Assembly: GCF_900113875.1 (NCBI RefSeq)
Contig: NZ_FORA01000009.1
Coordinates: 1 to 50,639, forward strand
From: Jannaschia pohangensis
GTDB lineage: Bacteria; Pseudomonadota; Alphaproteobacteria; Rhodobacterales; Rhodobacteraceae
DNA length: 50,639 bases
Reading direction: 5' to 3'
Part shown: positions 18,236 to 27,307 of the stretch, piece by piece
How the letters are laid out: each line of letters starts with the position of its first letter
Position numbering within the stretch: the first letter of the stretch is position 1
Translations under genes and position numbers: made by a program
Notes under the pieces: model-generated
Databases searched by the model: none
What the model was told of the DNA's origin: nothing
The model's input: the letters and a program-made list of their open reading frames with translations, nothing else

Positions 18236-19162
18236 ATGATCGAATATCAGAACATCTTCACGCAGGTTCAGGTTCAGGGCCCGGCCGAGATGGGCATGGT
18301 GGAAGGCGTCGACGCCGACCGCGAACGCACCAAGGGCGCAAGCTTCAGTCAGCTTGCGGGCCTGGTGGGCAACGCCCAACTCGGACCCATCTACCTCGGG
18401 CCCTTCGGCCTTGTGTCGCTGGCGACGGGCTTTGCGTGGTTCTTCATCGTCGGGATGAGCTTCTGGGCTCAGGTCGACTACTCGCCGGGTCTGTTCTTCC
18501 GCGACCTGTTCTGGCTGGCGCTGGAACCCCCGTCGGAGGATTACGGCCTGGGCATGGCCCCCCTGAACGAGGGCGGCTGGTGGATCATCGCGTCGTTCTT
18601 CCTGCTGGTCTCCGTGCTCAGCTGGTGGATCCGCACCTATCGCCGCGCCGAGGAACTGGGCATGGGCAAGCACGTGGCCTGGGCCTTCGCCTCCGCCATC
18701 TGGCTGTTCCTGGTCCTGGGTCTTTTCCGTCCCATCCTGATGGGCTCCTGGTCCGAGGCGGTGCCCTACGGCATCTTCCCGCACCTCGATTGGACGAACC
18801 TGTTCTCGCTCACTTACGGCAACCTGTTCTACAATCCGTTCCACGCCCTCTCGATCGTCTTCCTCTATGGCTCGGCCCTGCTGTTCGCCATGCACGGAGC
18901 GACCATCCTCGCGGTCAGCCGTTACGGCGGCGAGCGCGAGATCGAGCAGATCGTCGACCGCGGAACCGCGACCGAACGTGCCGCATTGTTCTGGCGCTGG
19001 ACCATGGGGTTCAATGCCACGATGGAAGGCATTCACCGGTGGGCCTGGTGGTTCGCGGTGCTGACCACGCTGACCGGCGGCATCGGCATCCTTCTGACCG
19101 GAACCGTCGTGGACAACTGGTTCGTCTGGGCACAGGATCACGGCTACGCGCCGCTGGATTGA
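18236..19162 (+). CDS. pufM: PufM, reaction centre M subunit
   Basis: M subunit pairing with PufL, 308 aa, five helices. Seen: [21 protein letters not shown] at the start, [52 protein letters not shown] with special-pair and accessory ligands, and [36 protein letters not shown] at the end. There is a strong AGGAGG ribosome site 14 nt after pufL. The gene usable as the standard AAP marker is thus plasmid-borne. Confidence 0.98.
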   Translation: MIEYQNIFTQVQVQGPAEMGMVEGVDADRERTKGASFSQLAGLVGNAQLGPIYLGPFGLVSLATGFAWFFIVGMSFWAQVDYSPGLFFRDLFWLALEPPSEDYGLGMAPLNEGGWWIIASFFLLVSVLSWWIRTYRRAEELGMGKHVAWAFASAIWLFLVLGLFRPILMGSWSEAVPYGIFPHLDWTNLFSLTYGNLFYNPFHALSIVFLYGSALLFAMHGATILAVSRYGGEREIEQIVDRGTATERAALFWRWTMGFNATMEGIHRWAWWFAVLTTLTGGIGILLTGTVVDNWFVWAQDHGYAPLD

Positions 19163-19181
19163 GACAAGGGAGACTGAGACG

Positions 19182-19424
19182 ATGGCAAATCACGACTACC
19201 TGGGCATGGCCAATGTCCCCAACCTGAGGCTCAAGGCCGAAGTTCTGATCCTGATGCTCAAGGGGGCGGGTTACGCCGCCGTCTTCAGCCTGGGCGTCGT
19301 GTTCTTCGTACTGATCTTCTATTGGCTCGGACTGCTCTTGCCGCCCGAATCCAAGGAAGCGCCCGATCCGTCCTATGGCTCCGTCATCACCGAGCCGGTG
19401 GATACGGGCATCCGCCTGACCTGA
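19182..19424 (+). CDS. pufX: PufX, RC-LH1 core complex polypeptide
   Basis: 80-aa single-span protein directly after pufM. It matches Rhodobacter PufX in layout: polar N-terminus ending PNLRL, the Gly-bearing [15 protein letters not shown] at the start of the helix, hydrophobic span to about residue 52, [12 protein letters not shown], and a C-terminal TGIRL. PufX opens the LH1 ring for quinone exchange and organises core dimers in Rhodobacter. No pufC follows. Ribosome site AGGGAG. Confidence 0.88.
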   Translation: MANHDYLGMANVPNLRLKAEVLILMLKGAGYAAVFSLGVVFFVLIFYWLGLLLPPESKEAPDPSYGSVITEPVDTGIRLT

Positions 19425-19430
19425 CCGATT

Positions 19431-19458
19431 TGCCGGGGCGGCGCGCGTCGCCCCGGCA
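19431..19458 (+). other. Stem-loop after pufX
   Basis: TGCCGGGGCG and CGCCCCGGCA form a perfect 10-bp stem with an 8-nt loop, 6 nt after the pufX stop. No T-run follows, so it is more likely an mRNA 3' stabiliser or partial terminator between puf and dxs than a strong rho-independent terminator. Confidence 0.7.
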
Positions 19459-19523
19459 CACCCCCCGCCCGGGGGTTGGCCTCGGCTTCTCCGGTGCGGT
19501 TCCCGACCTGCCGGAGAATGACC

Positions 19524-21431
19524 ATGACCCGCCCCACCCCCCATCTCGACCGCGTCACCGTTCCGTCGGACCTCGCTGCCCTCAGCGACGCCGAGCTGAA
19601 GCACCTGGCCGACGAGTTGCGCGCCGACGTGATCGACAGCGTGTCGCAGACTGGTGGGCACCTCGGTTCCTCCCTCGGTGTGGTCGAGCTGACCGTGGCG
19701 CTTCACGCCGTCTTCGACACCCCGCGCGACAAGGTGATCTGGGACGTCGGGCATCAATGCTACCCCCACAAGATCCTGACCGGCCGCCGCGCCCGCATGA
19801 ACACCCTGCGCCAGGAAGGCGGCCTGTCGGGCTTCACCAAGCGGTCGGAATCGGAATACGACCCCTTCGGCGCGGCCCATAGCTCCACCTCCATCTCGGC
19901 CGCGCTCGGCTTCACCGTCGGCCGCGACATGGGCGAGCCTGTGGGCGATGCCATCGCCGTCATCGGCGACGGGGCCATCGGGGCCGGCATGGCCTTCGAG
20001 GCGCTGAACGCCGCCGGGGCCGAGGGCCGCCGCATGTTCGTCATCCTCAACGACAACGAGATGTCCATCGCGCCGCCCGTGGGCGCGCTGTCGAAATATC
20101 TCTCAGGCCTCTATGCCTCGCCCCTGGGCAACCTTCAGACCATGGCCGAGGGGATCGAGGCCGCCTTACCCGGCCCCCTGCGCGACCAGGCCCGCCGCAT
20201 GCGCCAGATGGTGACCGGCGCCACCGGCGGGCAGGGCACCCTGTTCGAGGAGTTGGGTTTCCAATACATCGGCCCGATCAACGGCCACGACATGGATCAG
20301 CTGCTGGCCGTCCTGCGCACCGTGCGCACCCGCGCCACCGGACCGGTCCTGATCCATTGCTGCACCGTCAAGGGCAAAGGTTATGCCCCCGCCGAAGGGG
20401 CCGCCGACAAGGGGCATGGGGTGTCGAAGTTCGACGTCTCGACCGGTGCGCAGGCCAAGTCGCGGCCCAATGCGCCAAGCTATACCAAGGTCTTCGGCGA
20501 GGCCCTCGCCAAACTGGGCGAAACGGATCCCCGCATCATCGGCATCACCGCCGCCATGCCCGGCGGCACCGGCATGGATATCTTCGCCAAGGCGCATCCC
20601 GCGCGCATGTTCGATGTCGGCATCGCCGAACAGCACGGCGTGACCTTCGCCGCCGGTCTGGCAGCCAGCGGGTTGAAGCCGTTCTGCGCCATCTACTCCA
20701 GCTTCCTGCAACGGGGCTATGACCAGATCGTCCATGACGTCGCCCTGCAAAATCTTCCCGTCCGCTTCGCCATCGACCGCGCGGGCCTCGTCGGGGCCGA
20801 TGGCGCGACCCATGCGGGGGCCTTCGATGTCGGATACCTCTCTGCCCTGCCCAACATGACCGTGATGGCCGCCGCGGACGAGGCCGAACTGGTCCACATG
20901 GTCGCCACCGCCGCCGCCCACGACAGCGGCCCGATCGCCTTCCGCTATCCGCGCGGCGAGGGGGAGGGGGTGCCTTTGCCCGAGATCGGCACGCCACTGG
21001 CCATCGGCAAGGGTCGCATCACGCGGCAGGGGACGGACATCGCCCTTCTGTCCTTCGGCGCGCATCTGTCGACCTGCGACAAGGCGGCGGACCTTCTGGC
21101 CGAACAGGGGCTGTCGGTCACCATCGCCGACGCCCGCTTCGCCAAGCCGCTGGATCACGCGCTGATCCGCAAACTCGCGCGGGGTCACCGCGCCCTCGTC
21201 ACCGTCGAACAAGGCGCTGTCGGCGGCTTTGGCGCGATGGTCCTGCACCTCATGGCGGGCGAGGGGTTGCTTGACGGCTCCCTCGCGGTGCGCACCATGA
21301 CCTTGCCCGACCGCTTCATCGATCAGGCTGCGCCCGATGCGATGTATGCCGACGCGGGCCTGACAGCGACCGATATCGCCGCGACCGCGGCCCAGGCCGT
21401 CGGCGCGAAAATCGGCCAGACCGCAATCTGA
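19524..21431 (+). CDS. dxs: Dxs, 1-deoxy-D-xylulose-5-phosphate synthase
   Basis: Thiamine-diphosphate enzyme joining pyruvate and glyceraldehyde 3-phosphate, the entry step of the MEP isoprenoid pathway. 635 aa. Seen: [15 protein letters not shown], the ThDP motif from GDG (148-150) to NDNEMSI, and the transketolase pyrimidine region [18 protein letters not shown]. The ATG at 19524 has a GGAG 7 nt upstream; the ATG at 19518 is too close to it. Its place after puf supplies precursors for carotenoids and the phytyl tail. A chromosomal dxs very likely also exists. Confidence 0.96.
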   Translation: MTRPTPHLDRVTVPSDLAALSDAELKHLADELRADVIDSVSQTGGHLGSSLGVVELTVALHAVFDTPRDKVIWDVGHQCYPHKILTGRRARMNTLRQEGGLSGFTKRSESEYDPFGAAHSSTSISAALGFTVGRDMGEPVGDAIAVIGDGAIGAGMAFEALNAAGAEGRRMFVILNDNEMSIAPPVGALSKYLSGLYASPLGNLQTMAEGIEAALPGPLRDQARRMRQMVTGATGGQGTLFEELGFQYIGPINGHDMDQLLAVLRTVRTRATGPVLIHCCTVKGKGYAPAEGAADKGHGVSKFDVSTGAQAKSRPNAPSYTKVFGEALAKLGETDPRIIGITAAMPGGTGMDIFAKAHPARMFDVGIAEQHGVTFAAGLAASGLKPFCAIYSSFLQRGYDQIVHDVALQNLPVRFAIDRAGLVGADGATHAGAFDVGYLSALPNMTVMAAADEAELVHMVATAAAHDSGPIAFRYPRGEGEGVPLPEIGTPLAIGKGRITRQGTDIALLSFGAHLSTCDKAADLLAEQGLSVTIADARFAKPLDHALIRKLARGHRALVTVEQGAVGGFGAMVLHLMAGEGLLDGSLAVRTMTLPDRFIDQAAPDAMYADAGLTATDIAATAAQAVGAKIGQTAI

Positions 21432-21439
21432 CCTGCAAG

Positions 21440-21473
21440 AAGGGCGCCGGTCCAGAATCCGGCACCCTTTTCT
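21440..21473. terminator. Rho-independent terminator between dxs and bchP
   Basis: Stem from AGGGCGCCGG and CCGGCACCCT (one mismatch) with an 8-nt loop, followed by TTTTCT. It ends the long bchC-puf-dxs transcription and faces the convergent bchP. Confidence 0.8.
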
Positions 21474-21502
21474 CTGCTTCAGAAATACTCCGGGGGGTCG
21501 CG

Positions 21503-21518
21503 GGGGGGCCGGCCCCCC
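21503..21518. repeat. GGGGGGCCGGCCCCCC palindrome downstream of bchP
   Basis: A perfect 16-bp G/C palindrome 12 bp beyond the bchP stop, preceded by AAATACTCCGGGGGG. Similar G-rich intergenic palindromes after an AAATA(C/T)TCC lead are common in Rhodobacteraceae genomes and may act as bidirectional terminators; that role is inference. Confidence 0.5.
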
Positions 21519-21529
21519 GCGCCGTTCCG

Positions 21530-22714
21530 CTAGACGCGTGTCGGCGACACCAGCCCCATCAGATGGGCGATGTTCTTCACCCCGATCTTCAGATGCGCCA
21601 GCGGCCGGGCGGCGACCAGCTTCTTGTTCATGTAGGCCTCGAAGGTCAGCTTCTGCACATCGACATCATGGCAGAGCGAGACGAACCGCTCGCGCCGCAT
21701 GTCGCTGCGGTAATAGGCGTTCTGCATCGCGCCCAGAACCTTGAAGACGCCCTTGTGCTCTTTCATGAAGAGCTTCCGCGCCAATTTGAGATCGGCCACC
21801 TTGCCTGACGCAAGGCAGGCCGCCGCCGCCGTGGCCGCCACGCGGCCCCCGACCATGGCGTAGTAAATGCCTTCGCCCGATGACGGGGCCACCACACCGG
21901 CCGCATCGCCGGCCAGCACCACATCGCGGCCATTGTCCCACCGGTCCAGCGGCTTCAGCGGAATCGGCGCGCCCTCCTTGCGGATCGTCTTGCAGTCGGT
22001 CAGGCCCGAGGCCCGGCGCAGCGCGGTCGTCGCCAGTTTCAGGTCGATGGACCCGTCTTGGGTGCCCATGCCGACGCTGGCATGCTTGCCGTGCGGAAAG
22101 ACCCAGCCATAGAAGTCGGGCGAGATCGTCCCGTCATAAATGACGTCGCAGCGGTCCGGATCATAGGCTTCGGTCGTGGCCGGCGCCTCGATGATCTCGT
22201 GATAGGCGATCACATAGGGAATGCGGTCGCCGCCCGGCACCTCGGCCTTGGCCACGTTCGACCGCGCCCCGTCGGCCCCGATGACCAGTTTGCAGGTCAG
22301 CCGCGCCGTCTCGCCGGTGGCCTTGTCGCGGTAACAGACATGGGTTCCCCCGCCGTCCCGCTCGATCTTCTGGAAGGTGCCGGTGATCCGCCGCGCGCCC
22401 GCGGCTGCCGCGCGGCAGCGCAGGAATTCGTCGAAATGCTCCCGATCGACCATGCCGACAAATCCATTCTCGATGGGGATATCGACCTTGCGCTTGGTGG
22501 GCGAGATCATCCGCGCCGTCCGGATGCGGGCGACCAGCTGTTCGTCGGGCAGGTCGAAATCGGCGATCAGGCGCGGGGGGATGGCCCCGCCGCAGGGCTT
22601 GATCCGCCCGTCCCGGTCCAGAAGGACAACGCTGTACCCGCTGCGGGCCAGATCCTCGGCGGCAGTGGCCCCGCTCGGACCTCCGCCGACGACGACAACA
22701 TCGAAGTTGGTCAT
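21530..22714 (-). CDS. bchP: BchP, geranylgeranyl (bacteriochlorophyll) reductase
   Basis: Flavoprotein that reduces the geranylgeranyl tail of bacteriochlorophyll stepwise to phytyl. 394 aa. FAD-binding GGGPSG (10-15) with VVLLDRD, KPCGGAIPPRLI, and the GDAAGVVAPSSGEGIYYAMVGG motif of the family. Last gene of the ppaA-ppsR-bchG-orf428-bchP minus-strand run; its ATG is 3 nt from the orf428 stop. Confidence 0.96.
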   Translation of the reverse strand: MTNFDVVVVGGGPSGATAAEDLARSGYSVVLLDRDGRIKPCGGAIPPRLIADFDLPDEQLVARIRTARMISPTKRKVDIPIENGFVGMVDREHFDEFLRCRAAAAGARRITGTFQKIERDGGGTHVCYRDKATGETARLTCKLVIGADGARSNVAKAEVPGGDRIPYVIAYHEIIEAPATTEAYDPDRCDVIYDGTISPDFYGWVFPHGKHASVGMGTQDGSIDLKLATTALRRASGLTDCKTIRKEGAPIPLKPLDRWDNGRDVVLAGDAAGVVAPSSGEGIYYAMVGGRVAATAAAACLASGKVADLKLARKLFMKEHKGVFKVLGAMQNAYYRSDMRRERFVSLCHDVDVQKLTFEAYMNKKLVAARPLAHLKIGVKNIAHLMGLVSPTRV

Positions 22715-22717
22715 GGT

Positions 22718-24004
22718 CTATTCCCCCGGAACGGCGGCCCCACGTGGGGCGGCCTGTGTGGTCATGATCCGCGCAGCCATGGCTGCGGCGGCAAGAAAGA
22801 GAGCGGCCTCGACCGCGAACACCGACCCGAAGGCCTGGCCATCGGACATCGACATCCGCAACAGATCGACGGCGGCGGCCCCGGCCAGACCGCCGAAGCC
22901 CGCGGCAATTGCCTGCGCGGCACCCCAGAGACCCATCCGCGTGCCGGTGCGCCCGTGCCGCCCCTCAGAGGCGAGCGCCATCATCGACCCGATGGCGGCG
23001 ACGGCGAACATGCCGTTGAACGCGCCCAGAAGAACGACCAGCGGCGTCAGCGGCAGGGCCAGGCTGCCAATCCCTGTAAGTGCGATTATGTTAAGCGTGA
23101 GCGCCGAGCCAAGGCAGCCCGCCACGACCCAGGCCCGCAAGCTGCCGATGCGGAACCCCGTCGCCAGCACCCCGACGAGCAGCATGCCCATGAAGACGCC
23201 GCCGTTCTGCGCGCCGCTCAGCGCGGTGCTTTCGCCCAGGGAGAAGTCGAAGACAAGGCCCGCAAAAGGTTCGAGGATCAGCTCCTGCATGAAATAAGCG
23301 TTCATCGACAGGAAGACGAAGATGGTGAAGTTGCGCGCCCGCCGCTCGGCCCAGATCTCGCGCAGGCCCACGAGAAACGGTGTCGCGGGTTCGGCCGGCA
23401 AGGCGGTCACGCCGTCCTCGATCCGGCCCACGGCGACGACTGTCAGGGCGAAGGCAAGGCTGACGACCACCGCCACGACCACCAGAAGACGGGTCGGTGA
23501 ATAGGGGTCGAGGAAGCTGCCCACGGTGATGGCGGTGGCCGCGATGCCGAATATCATCATCAGCCAGGTGATCGTCGCCGCCGCCGCCCGTCGGCGTGGC
23601 GCGGTGCCAGAGGCCAGAAGCGCCAGAAGCGATGTCCCCGACGCGCCCACGCCCAGACCGATGAGCGCATAGGCCACGACCGACATGGTCAGGCCCGCGG
23701 CATAGCTGACGGTGAACAGCGTCACGCCATAGGCGGCCAAGAACCCGCCAAGTGCGAGCACCGCCATCCCTGCGATGATCCAGCGGGTGCGACTGCCCCC
23801 GGTGTCGGACATGAACCCCCACCGGGGCCGCGACAGCTGAATGCCGTAGTGGAACGCCACAAGCGCGCCCGGCAGGATCGCGGGCAGCGAGAATTCCAGG
23901 ACCATCAGGCGGTTCAGGGTCGAGGTGGTCAGCACGATGATTGCGCCCAGGGCCATCTGGACCAGCCCGAGGCGGGCGATCTGGAACCAGCTGAACCCGG
24001 TCAT
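22718..24004 (-). CDS. PucC-family major facilitator protein (ORF428 type)
   Basis: 428-aa, about 12-helix membrane protein of the bacteriochlorophyll-delivery (BCD/PucC/LhaA) branch of the major facilitator superfamily. Seen: NRLMVLEFSLPAILPGALVAFHYGIQLSRPRWGFMSDTGGSRTRWI near the N-terminus and MQELILEPFAGLVFDFSLGESTALSGAQNGGVFMGM in the second half. In Rhodobacter capsulatus an ORF of 428 codons sits at the same place between bchG and bchP. Probable role: chaperoning pigment into light-harvesting complexes. The open frame extends upstream over bchG; the ATG at 24004 overlaps the bchG stop (ATGA). Confidence 0.9.
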   Translation of the reverse strand: MTGFSWFQIARLGLVQMALGAIIVLTTSTLNRLMVLEFSLPAILPGALVAFHYGIQLSRPRWGFMSDTGGSRTRWIIAGMAVLALGGFLAAYGVTLFTVSYAAGLTMSVVAYALIGLGVGASGTSLLALLASGTAPRRRAAAATITWLMMIFGIAATAITVGSFLDPYSPTRLLVVVAVVVSLAFALTVVAVGRIEDGVTALPAEPATPFLVGLREIWAERRARNFTIFVFLSMNAYFMQELILEPFAGLVFDFSLGESTALSGAQNGGVFMGMLLVGVLATGFRIGSLRAWVVAGCLGSALTLNIIALTGIGSLALPLTPLVVLLGAFNGMFAVAAIGSMMALASEGRHGRTGTRMGLWGAAQAIAAGFGGLAGAAAVDLLRMSMSDGQAFGSVFAVEAALFLAAAAMAARIMTTQAAPRGAAVPGE

Positions 24005-24903
24005 GCCAGCGCCCGCAGGGCGAAGGCCGCGACCATCATGCCCGAGATGTAGAACAGCACGCCGGTCCCGTTGTACCACGGCGCCTTGCCGCGCGGATCG
24101 CGCAGCAGAACCCGCATCGCCGCCAGCTGCGCCAGCAGAAGGCCGGTCACCACGGCGGCGTGGATCGGTCTGTCCCACTGGACCAGCAGACCCACCACGA
24201 CCAGTTGCGGCACCGCCATGATCCAGCAGGCCAGCCGCGCCGCCCGCTCGGGTCCGAGCGTCACGGGAAGCGAGTTGACGCCCATCTGGCGGTCGCCTTC
24301 CAGCGCCTTGAAATCGTTCAATGTCATGATGCCATGCGCGCCCATTGCATAAAGGCCCGCGACGATGACGATGGGCCAGGACGGCGCCCCGGCGCTCAGC
24401 ACGGCGGCCCCGGTGAACCACGGCAGCCCCTCGTAGCACAGGCCGACAAGACCCGGCCCCCACCAACCCGATCGCTTCAGGCGGACCGGCTCGGCGGAAT
24501 AGGCCCAGGCGGCCAGCACACCGACGACGGTCGCGCCGAACCCCCAGGGGCCCAGTTGCCAACCGATCAGCAGCGACAGCGCCGACATGGCCAGCGCAAC
24601 CCAGAGACCCCACCGACCGGGCACGCGGCCCGACGGGATCGGGCGGTCGGGTTCGTTGATCGCGTCCACATGGCGGTCGCACCAGTCGTTGGCCGCCTGG
24701 CTCATCCCGCAGACGATGGGACCGGCCAGCACGATCCCGAGCAGAACCATGCCCCAATCGGGGGCCATCGGCGCGCCCGACGACACCGCGCCGCACAGAT
24801 AGGCCCACATCGGCGGAAACCACGTGATCGGCTTGATCAGTCGCAGCAGCGCCATCGGGTCCGGCAGGGTCCGGGTCGGGACGGGGGATGTGAGGGTCGA
24901 CAT
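24001..24903 (-). CDS. bchG: BchG, bacteriochlorophyll synthase
   Basis: UbiA-type polytopic membrane prenyltransferase that esterifies bacteriochlorophyllide a with geranylgeranyl diphosphate. 300 aa; the prenyl-diphosphate binding motif NDWCDRHVD (72-80) followed by INEPDRPIPSGR is intact, and GIMTLNDFKALEGDRQMGVNSLPV is the second conserved loop. A PpsR box ends 2 nt upstream of the ATG, so the gene has its own regulated promoter after ppsR. Confidence 0.96.
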   Translation of the reverse strand: MSTLTSPVPTRTLPDPMALLRLIKPITWFPPMWAYLCGAVSSGAPMAPDWGMVLLGIVLAGPIVCGMSQAANDWCDRHVDAINEPDRPIPSGRVPGRWGLWVALAMSALSLLIGWQLGPWGFGATVVGVLAAWAYSAEPVRLKRSGWWGPGLVGLCYEGLPWFTGAAVLSAGAPSWPIVIVAGLYAMGAHGIMTLNDFKALEGDRQMGVNSLPVTLGPERAARLACWIMAVPQLVVVGLLVQWDRPIHAAVVTGLLLAQLAAMRVLLRDPRGKAPWYNGTGVLFYISGMMVAAFALRALA

Positions 24904-24905
24904 AG

Positions 24906-24923
24906 TGTCAGCCTAGCTTGACA
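24906..24923. promoter_or_regulatory. PpsR/CrtJ box at bchG
   Basis: TGTCAGCCTAGCTTGACA, a TGT-N12-ACA box whose edge is 2 nt from the bchG ATG, in the 52-bp gap after ppsR. It is nearly the same sequence as the crtA-side box at 3808. It may block transcription start or elongation into bchG. Confidence 0.82.
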
Positions 24924-24955
24924 CTCTGAGTCGCGGCAAGTGTAAACTCGGCCAA

Positions 24956-26425
24956 TCAGCCTTCGTCGCGCTTCAGAATGTCGTATTTCCGAAGCTTCAC
25001 ATAAAGCGACTGTCGCGACAGGCCGAGCATGTCGGCGGCGGCCACGCGATTGTTGGACGTCAGCTCTACCGCAGCCTCGATGCACATCTTCTCGATGACA
25101 TCGGTGGTGCGGGCGACGATATCCTTAAGCGACTGTTTTCCAATAAGATCGATGACCGATCCCATATCGACCGACCCGCTTGGCGGCTTGGCGCGCACGG
25201 CATCGACCCGGCTGGCATCTCGCATCACGAGGGCAAAGATCGTCTCGCTTCCGGCCCGCAGGCGGGTGATCGAAATCTCGACCGGACGCGCGCCGCCATG
25301 GGCGCCGATGATCTTGGTGGCAAAAAGCCGCAGCACGCCGGAGCGTTCCGCATTCTCCAGCAGGATCGAGGCATCGACCCCGCCCCGGTTGAGAAACTCG
25401 GCCAGGGGCCGACCCCGCACGTCCTGCTCCTGACCGATGTCGGCCAGATCGAGGAAACTGCCGTTGGCACTCAGGATTGCACCATCGGCGGCGGTAAAGA
25501 TCATTGCATCGGGGCTGTTGGCGAAGAGGCCCGCCAGACGGTCCTCCATCGGGCCGCCCACTTCGCGGCCCGCGCGGCGACGCTCCACCCGGCAGAGCAG
25601 CATATGCGTCCCCGACGTGCGGAACGACGACGGAAAGACATCGACGTCCATCCCGCTCGCCGCCAGTTGCGCCGTCACCTTGCCTTCGCCCGCGGCGGCG
25701 ACATCGATCAACCGGTCGGTCAGATCCTCGTCGCCCTCGCGGTGCAACAGGGCGTGCAGCGGGCTTCCGGCCAGAACATCCTGACGCCGCCCGAACAGGC
25801 TGGCGGCGGCGGCATTCGCCTCGGTCACTTCGCGGCGCGCGACGTTCACGAACAGACAGGCCTCGGGCTGTGCGGCCATCAGGACGCGCAGGCGGGTTTC
25901 GGTGTCGCGTTGCTTTTCGTAATCGCGTTCCAGCGAAATCTGGATCGAGACAAGCTGCTGCTGCATCTCGGCCATGGGGCGCAGGTCGCGCCCGAGCATC
26001 AGGATCTCGCCATCGGCTCCGATGCGGTGAAAGCTGTAGGAGACCGGCATCTCGTGGCCGTCACTGCCCAAACGGTGGTTCAACTCGGTCAACGGCACTG
26101 CCGCGCTGCCCTGCCGCAGTGTCGCCAGGCACCTGTCGAATTTGACCAGGCTTTCGCGGTTCAGATAGTCCCGCATCGGCTTGCCGACCCACAACGACAT
26201 ATCGACGCCCGGATTGAGCGTCGGCTTGGCACGAAGTTCAAGGATCCGCCCGTCGGATCGCAGCAAAAGCGCAAGGTCGGAAATCCCCGAGATCAGCCCG
26301 GACATCAGCTCCGCTTGCGCATCGGGCAGCATGCCGCCGAACCAGGCTTCGGCGGCCCCGCCTGCGGGACTCATGTCACGGACCGCAGGGTCGGCGGTCC
26401 GTTTGGCATCGTCGCGGCCCGACAT
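24956..26425 (-). CDS. ppsR: PpsR/CrtJ, aerobic repressor of photosynthesis genes
   Basis: PAS-domain transcription factor, 489 aa as drawn. Layout: N-terminal PAS-like region, glutamine-rich linker (MQQQLVSIQISLERDYEKQRDTE), two further PAS domains, and a C-terminal Fis-type helix-turn-helix NNRVAAADMLGLSRQSLYVKLRKY. Cys448 in the HTH region (EKMCIEAA) corresponds to the redox-active cysteine of the family; a second cysteine is in MLLCRVERR. The ATG at 26425 is favoured by GAGGAGG upstream; the ATG at 26374 would make an ATGA overlap with ppaA and a 472-aa protein. It should bind the nine TGT-N12-ACA boxes of this replicon. Confidence 0.95.
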   Translation of the reverse strand: MSGRDDAKRTADPAVRDMSPAGGAAEAWFGGMLPDAQAELMSGLISGISDLALLLRSDGRILELRAKPTLNPGVDMSLWVGKPMRDYLNRESLVKFDRCLATLRQGSAAVPLTELNHRLGSDGHEMPVSYSFHRIGADGEILMLGRDLRPMAEMQQQLVSIQISLERDYEKQRDTETRLRVLMAAQPEACLFVNVARREVTEANAAAASLFGRRQDVLAGSPLHALLHREGDEDLTDRLIDVAAAGEGKVTAQLAASGMDVDVFPSSFRTSGTHMLLCRVERRRAGREVGGPMEDRLAGLFANSPDAMIFTAADGAILSANGSFLDLADIGQEQDVRGRPLAEFLNRGGVDASILLENAERSGVLRLFATKIIGAHGGARPVEISITRLRAGSETIFALVMRDASRVDAVRAKPPSGSVDMGSVIDLIGKQSLKDIVARTTDVIEKMCIEAAVELTSNNRVAAADMLGLSRQSLYVKLRKYDILKRDEG

Positions 26426-27180
26426 GACTGCAGGACCTCCTCGATGTCATTGGTCACGAGGTCGGCGCCGGTCCGACCCAGAAGCCCGTGCGCCGTTCCG
26501 ATGATCCCGCCGCCAAGCGCCACCAACGGCGCGCGGCCGAAGGTTCGGCTTTTGATGACGCAGGCCTGAAGCTTCGCCAGGCTTTCGCGACCCGTCGCGG
26601 AAATCAGGACGACGTCGAAATCGCGTGTGTCGGGCATTTCCGCAGGATCGAGCAGCGCCCTGACGCAAAGACCCCGGCGTCGCAATTGCGACGCAAGGAC
26701 GAACATTCCCAGGGTGTGCTGCGCCCCTTCGGGCACCCGGATCAGAATGCGCAATCGCGCCAATGCACCACAGCGCGGCGGGATCGGCGTGCAATCTTCC
26801 AGCCAGCGGACGATCCCGGCCAGACGGCTGGACGCGATCGAAACCGTCGCCCAGTTTAGACGATCTTCCAGCCAGGCATCGCCCAGAACGCGGGCGGCGG
26901 CCGGGATATAGAGGTCGATGATATCCTCGTCGCGGACAAGGGCCGACCGCATCTGATCGACGACAGCGCGAAACGCCGTCGGATCGGCATCGCAGGTCGA
27001 GGTCACGAACCGCTGCAACAGAGGTTTGCGCACCATCCTGCGGCTCTCTTCGGCGACTTGGGACAACGCATCCTTTGCGACCCGGGCCAACTCGTCGAGA
27101 GGCATCAGTTCAGTCTGATGGTGAAGCGGTTGCAGCTGCGAATCCTCCCTGGAGGGGGTGAGCGAATTGCCCCTCTCCAT
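26371..27180 (-). CDS. ppaA: PpaA/AerR, cobalamin-binding antirepressor
   Basis: Member of the PpaA/AerR family that binds B12 and modulates PpsR/CrtJ. 269 aa from the ATG at 27180; a TTG at 27207 lies inside a PpsR box and was rejected, and an ATG at 27105 after GGGAGG could give a shorter form like the short AerR of R. capsulatus. C-terminal B12-binding fold: RILIRVPEGAQHTLGMFVLASQLRRRG (His of QHTLG in the cobalamin-ligand position), DVVLISATGRESL and ALGGGIIG. Transcribed ahead of ppsR, divergent from bchF. Confidence 0.9.
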   Translation of the reverse strand: MERGNSLTPSREDSQLQPLHHQTELMPLDELARVAKDALSQVAEESRRMVRKPLLQRFVTSTCDADPTAFRAVVDQMRSALVRDEDIIDLYIPAAARVLGDAWLEDRLNWATVSIASSRLAGIVRWLEDCTPIPPRCGALARLRILIRVPEGAQHTLGMFVLASQLRRRGLCVRALLDPAEMPDTRDFDVVLISATGRESLAKLQACVIKSRTFGRAPLVALGGGIIGTAHGLLGRTGADLVTNDIEEVLQSCRAATMPNGPPTLRSVT

Positions 27181-27201
27181 CGTCACCGATGCTGCGGTAA
27201 G

Positions 27202-27219
27202 TGTCAAACAATACTGACA
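27202..27219. promoter_or_regulatory. PpsR/CrtJ box at ppaA
   Basis: TGTCAAACAATACTGACA, about 22 bp upstream of the ppaA ATG. It suggests that the ppaA-ppsR transcript is itself under PpsR control (autoregulation, inferred). Confidence 0.82.
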
Positions 27220-27307
27220 TTCTTCACGGCGGTGCAGAGCAACCCTTGTTTTCTTTGTCTTTTACCGGAAAATTCCTGCAATGATCGGCTCCCCTTCGGA
27301 TCGCGTA

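Noticed and set aside
22718-24823. 701-codon fusion-like frame covering orf428 and bchG region
   Set aside because: The N-terminal 270 residues are an out-of-frame reading of bchG; the conserved MFS protein starts at 24004 with an ATGA overlap.
27181-27207. TTG at 27207 as ppaA start
   Set aside because: It lies inside a perfect PpsR box, has no ribosome site, and ATG at 27180 is in the same frame.
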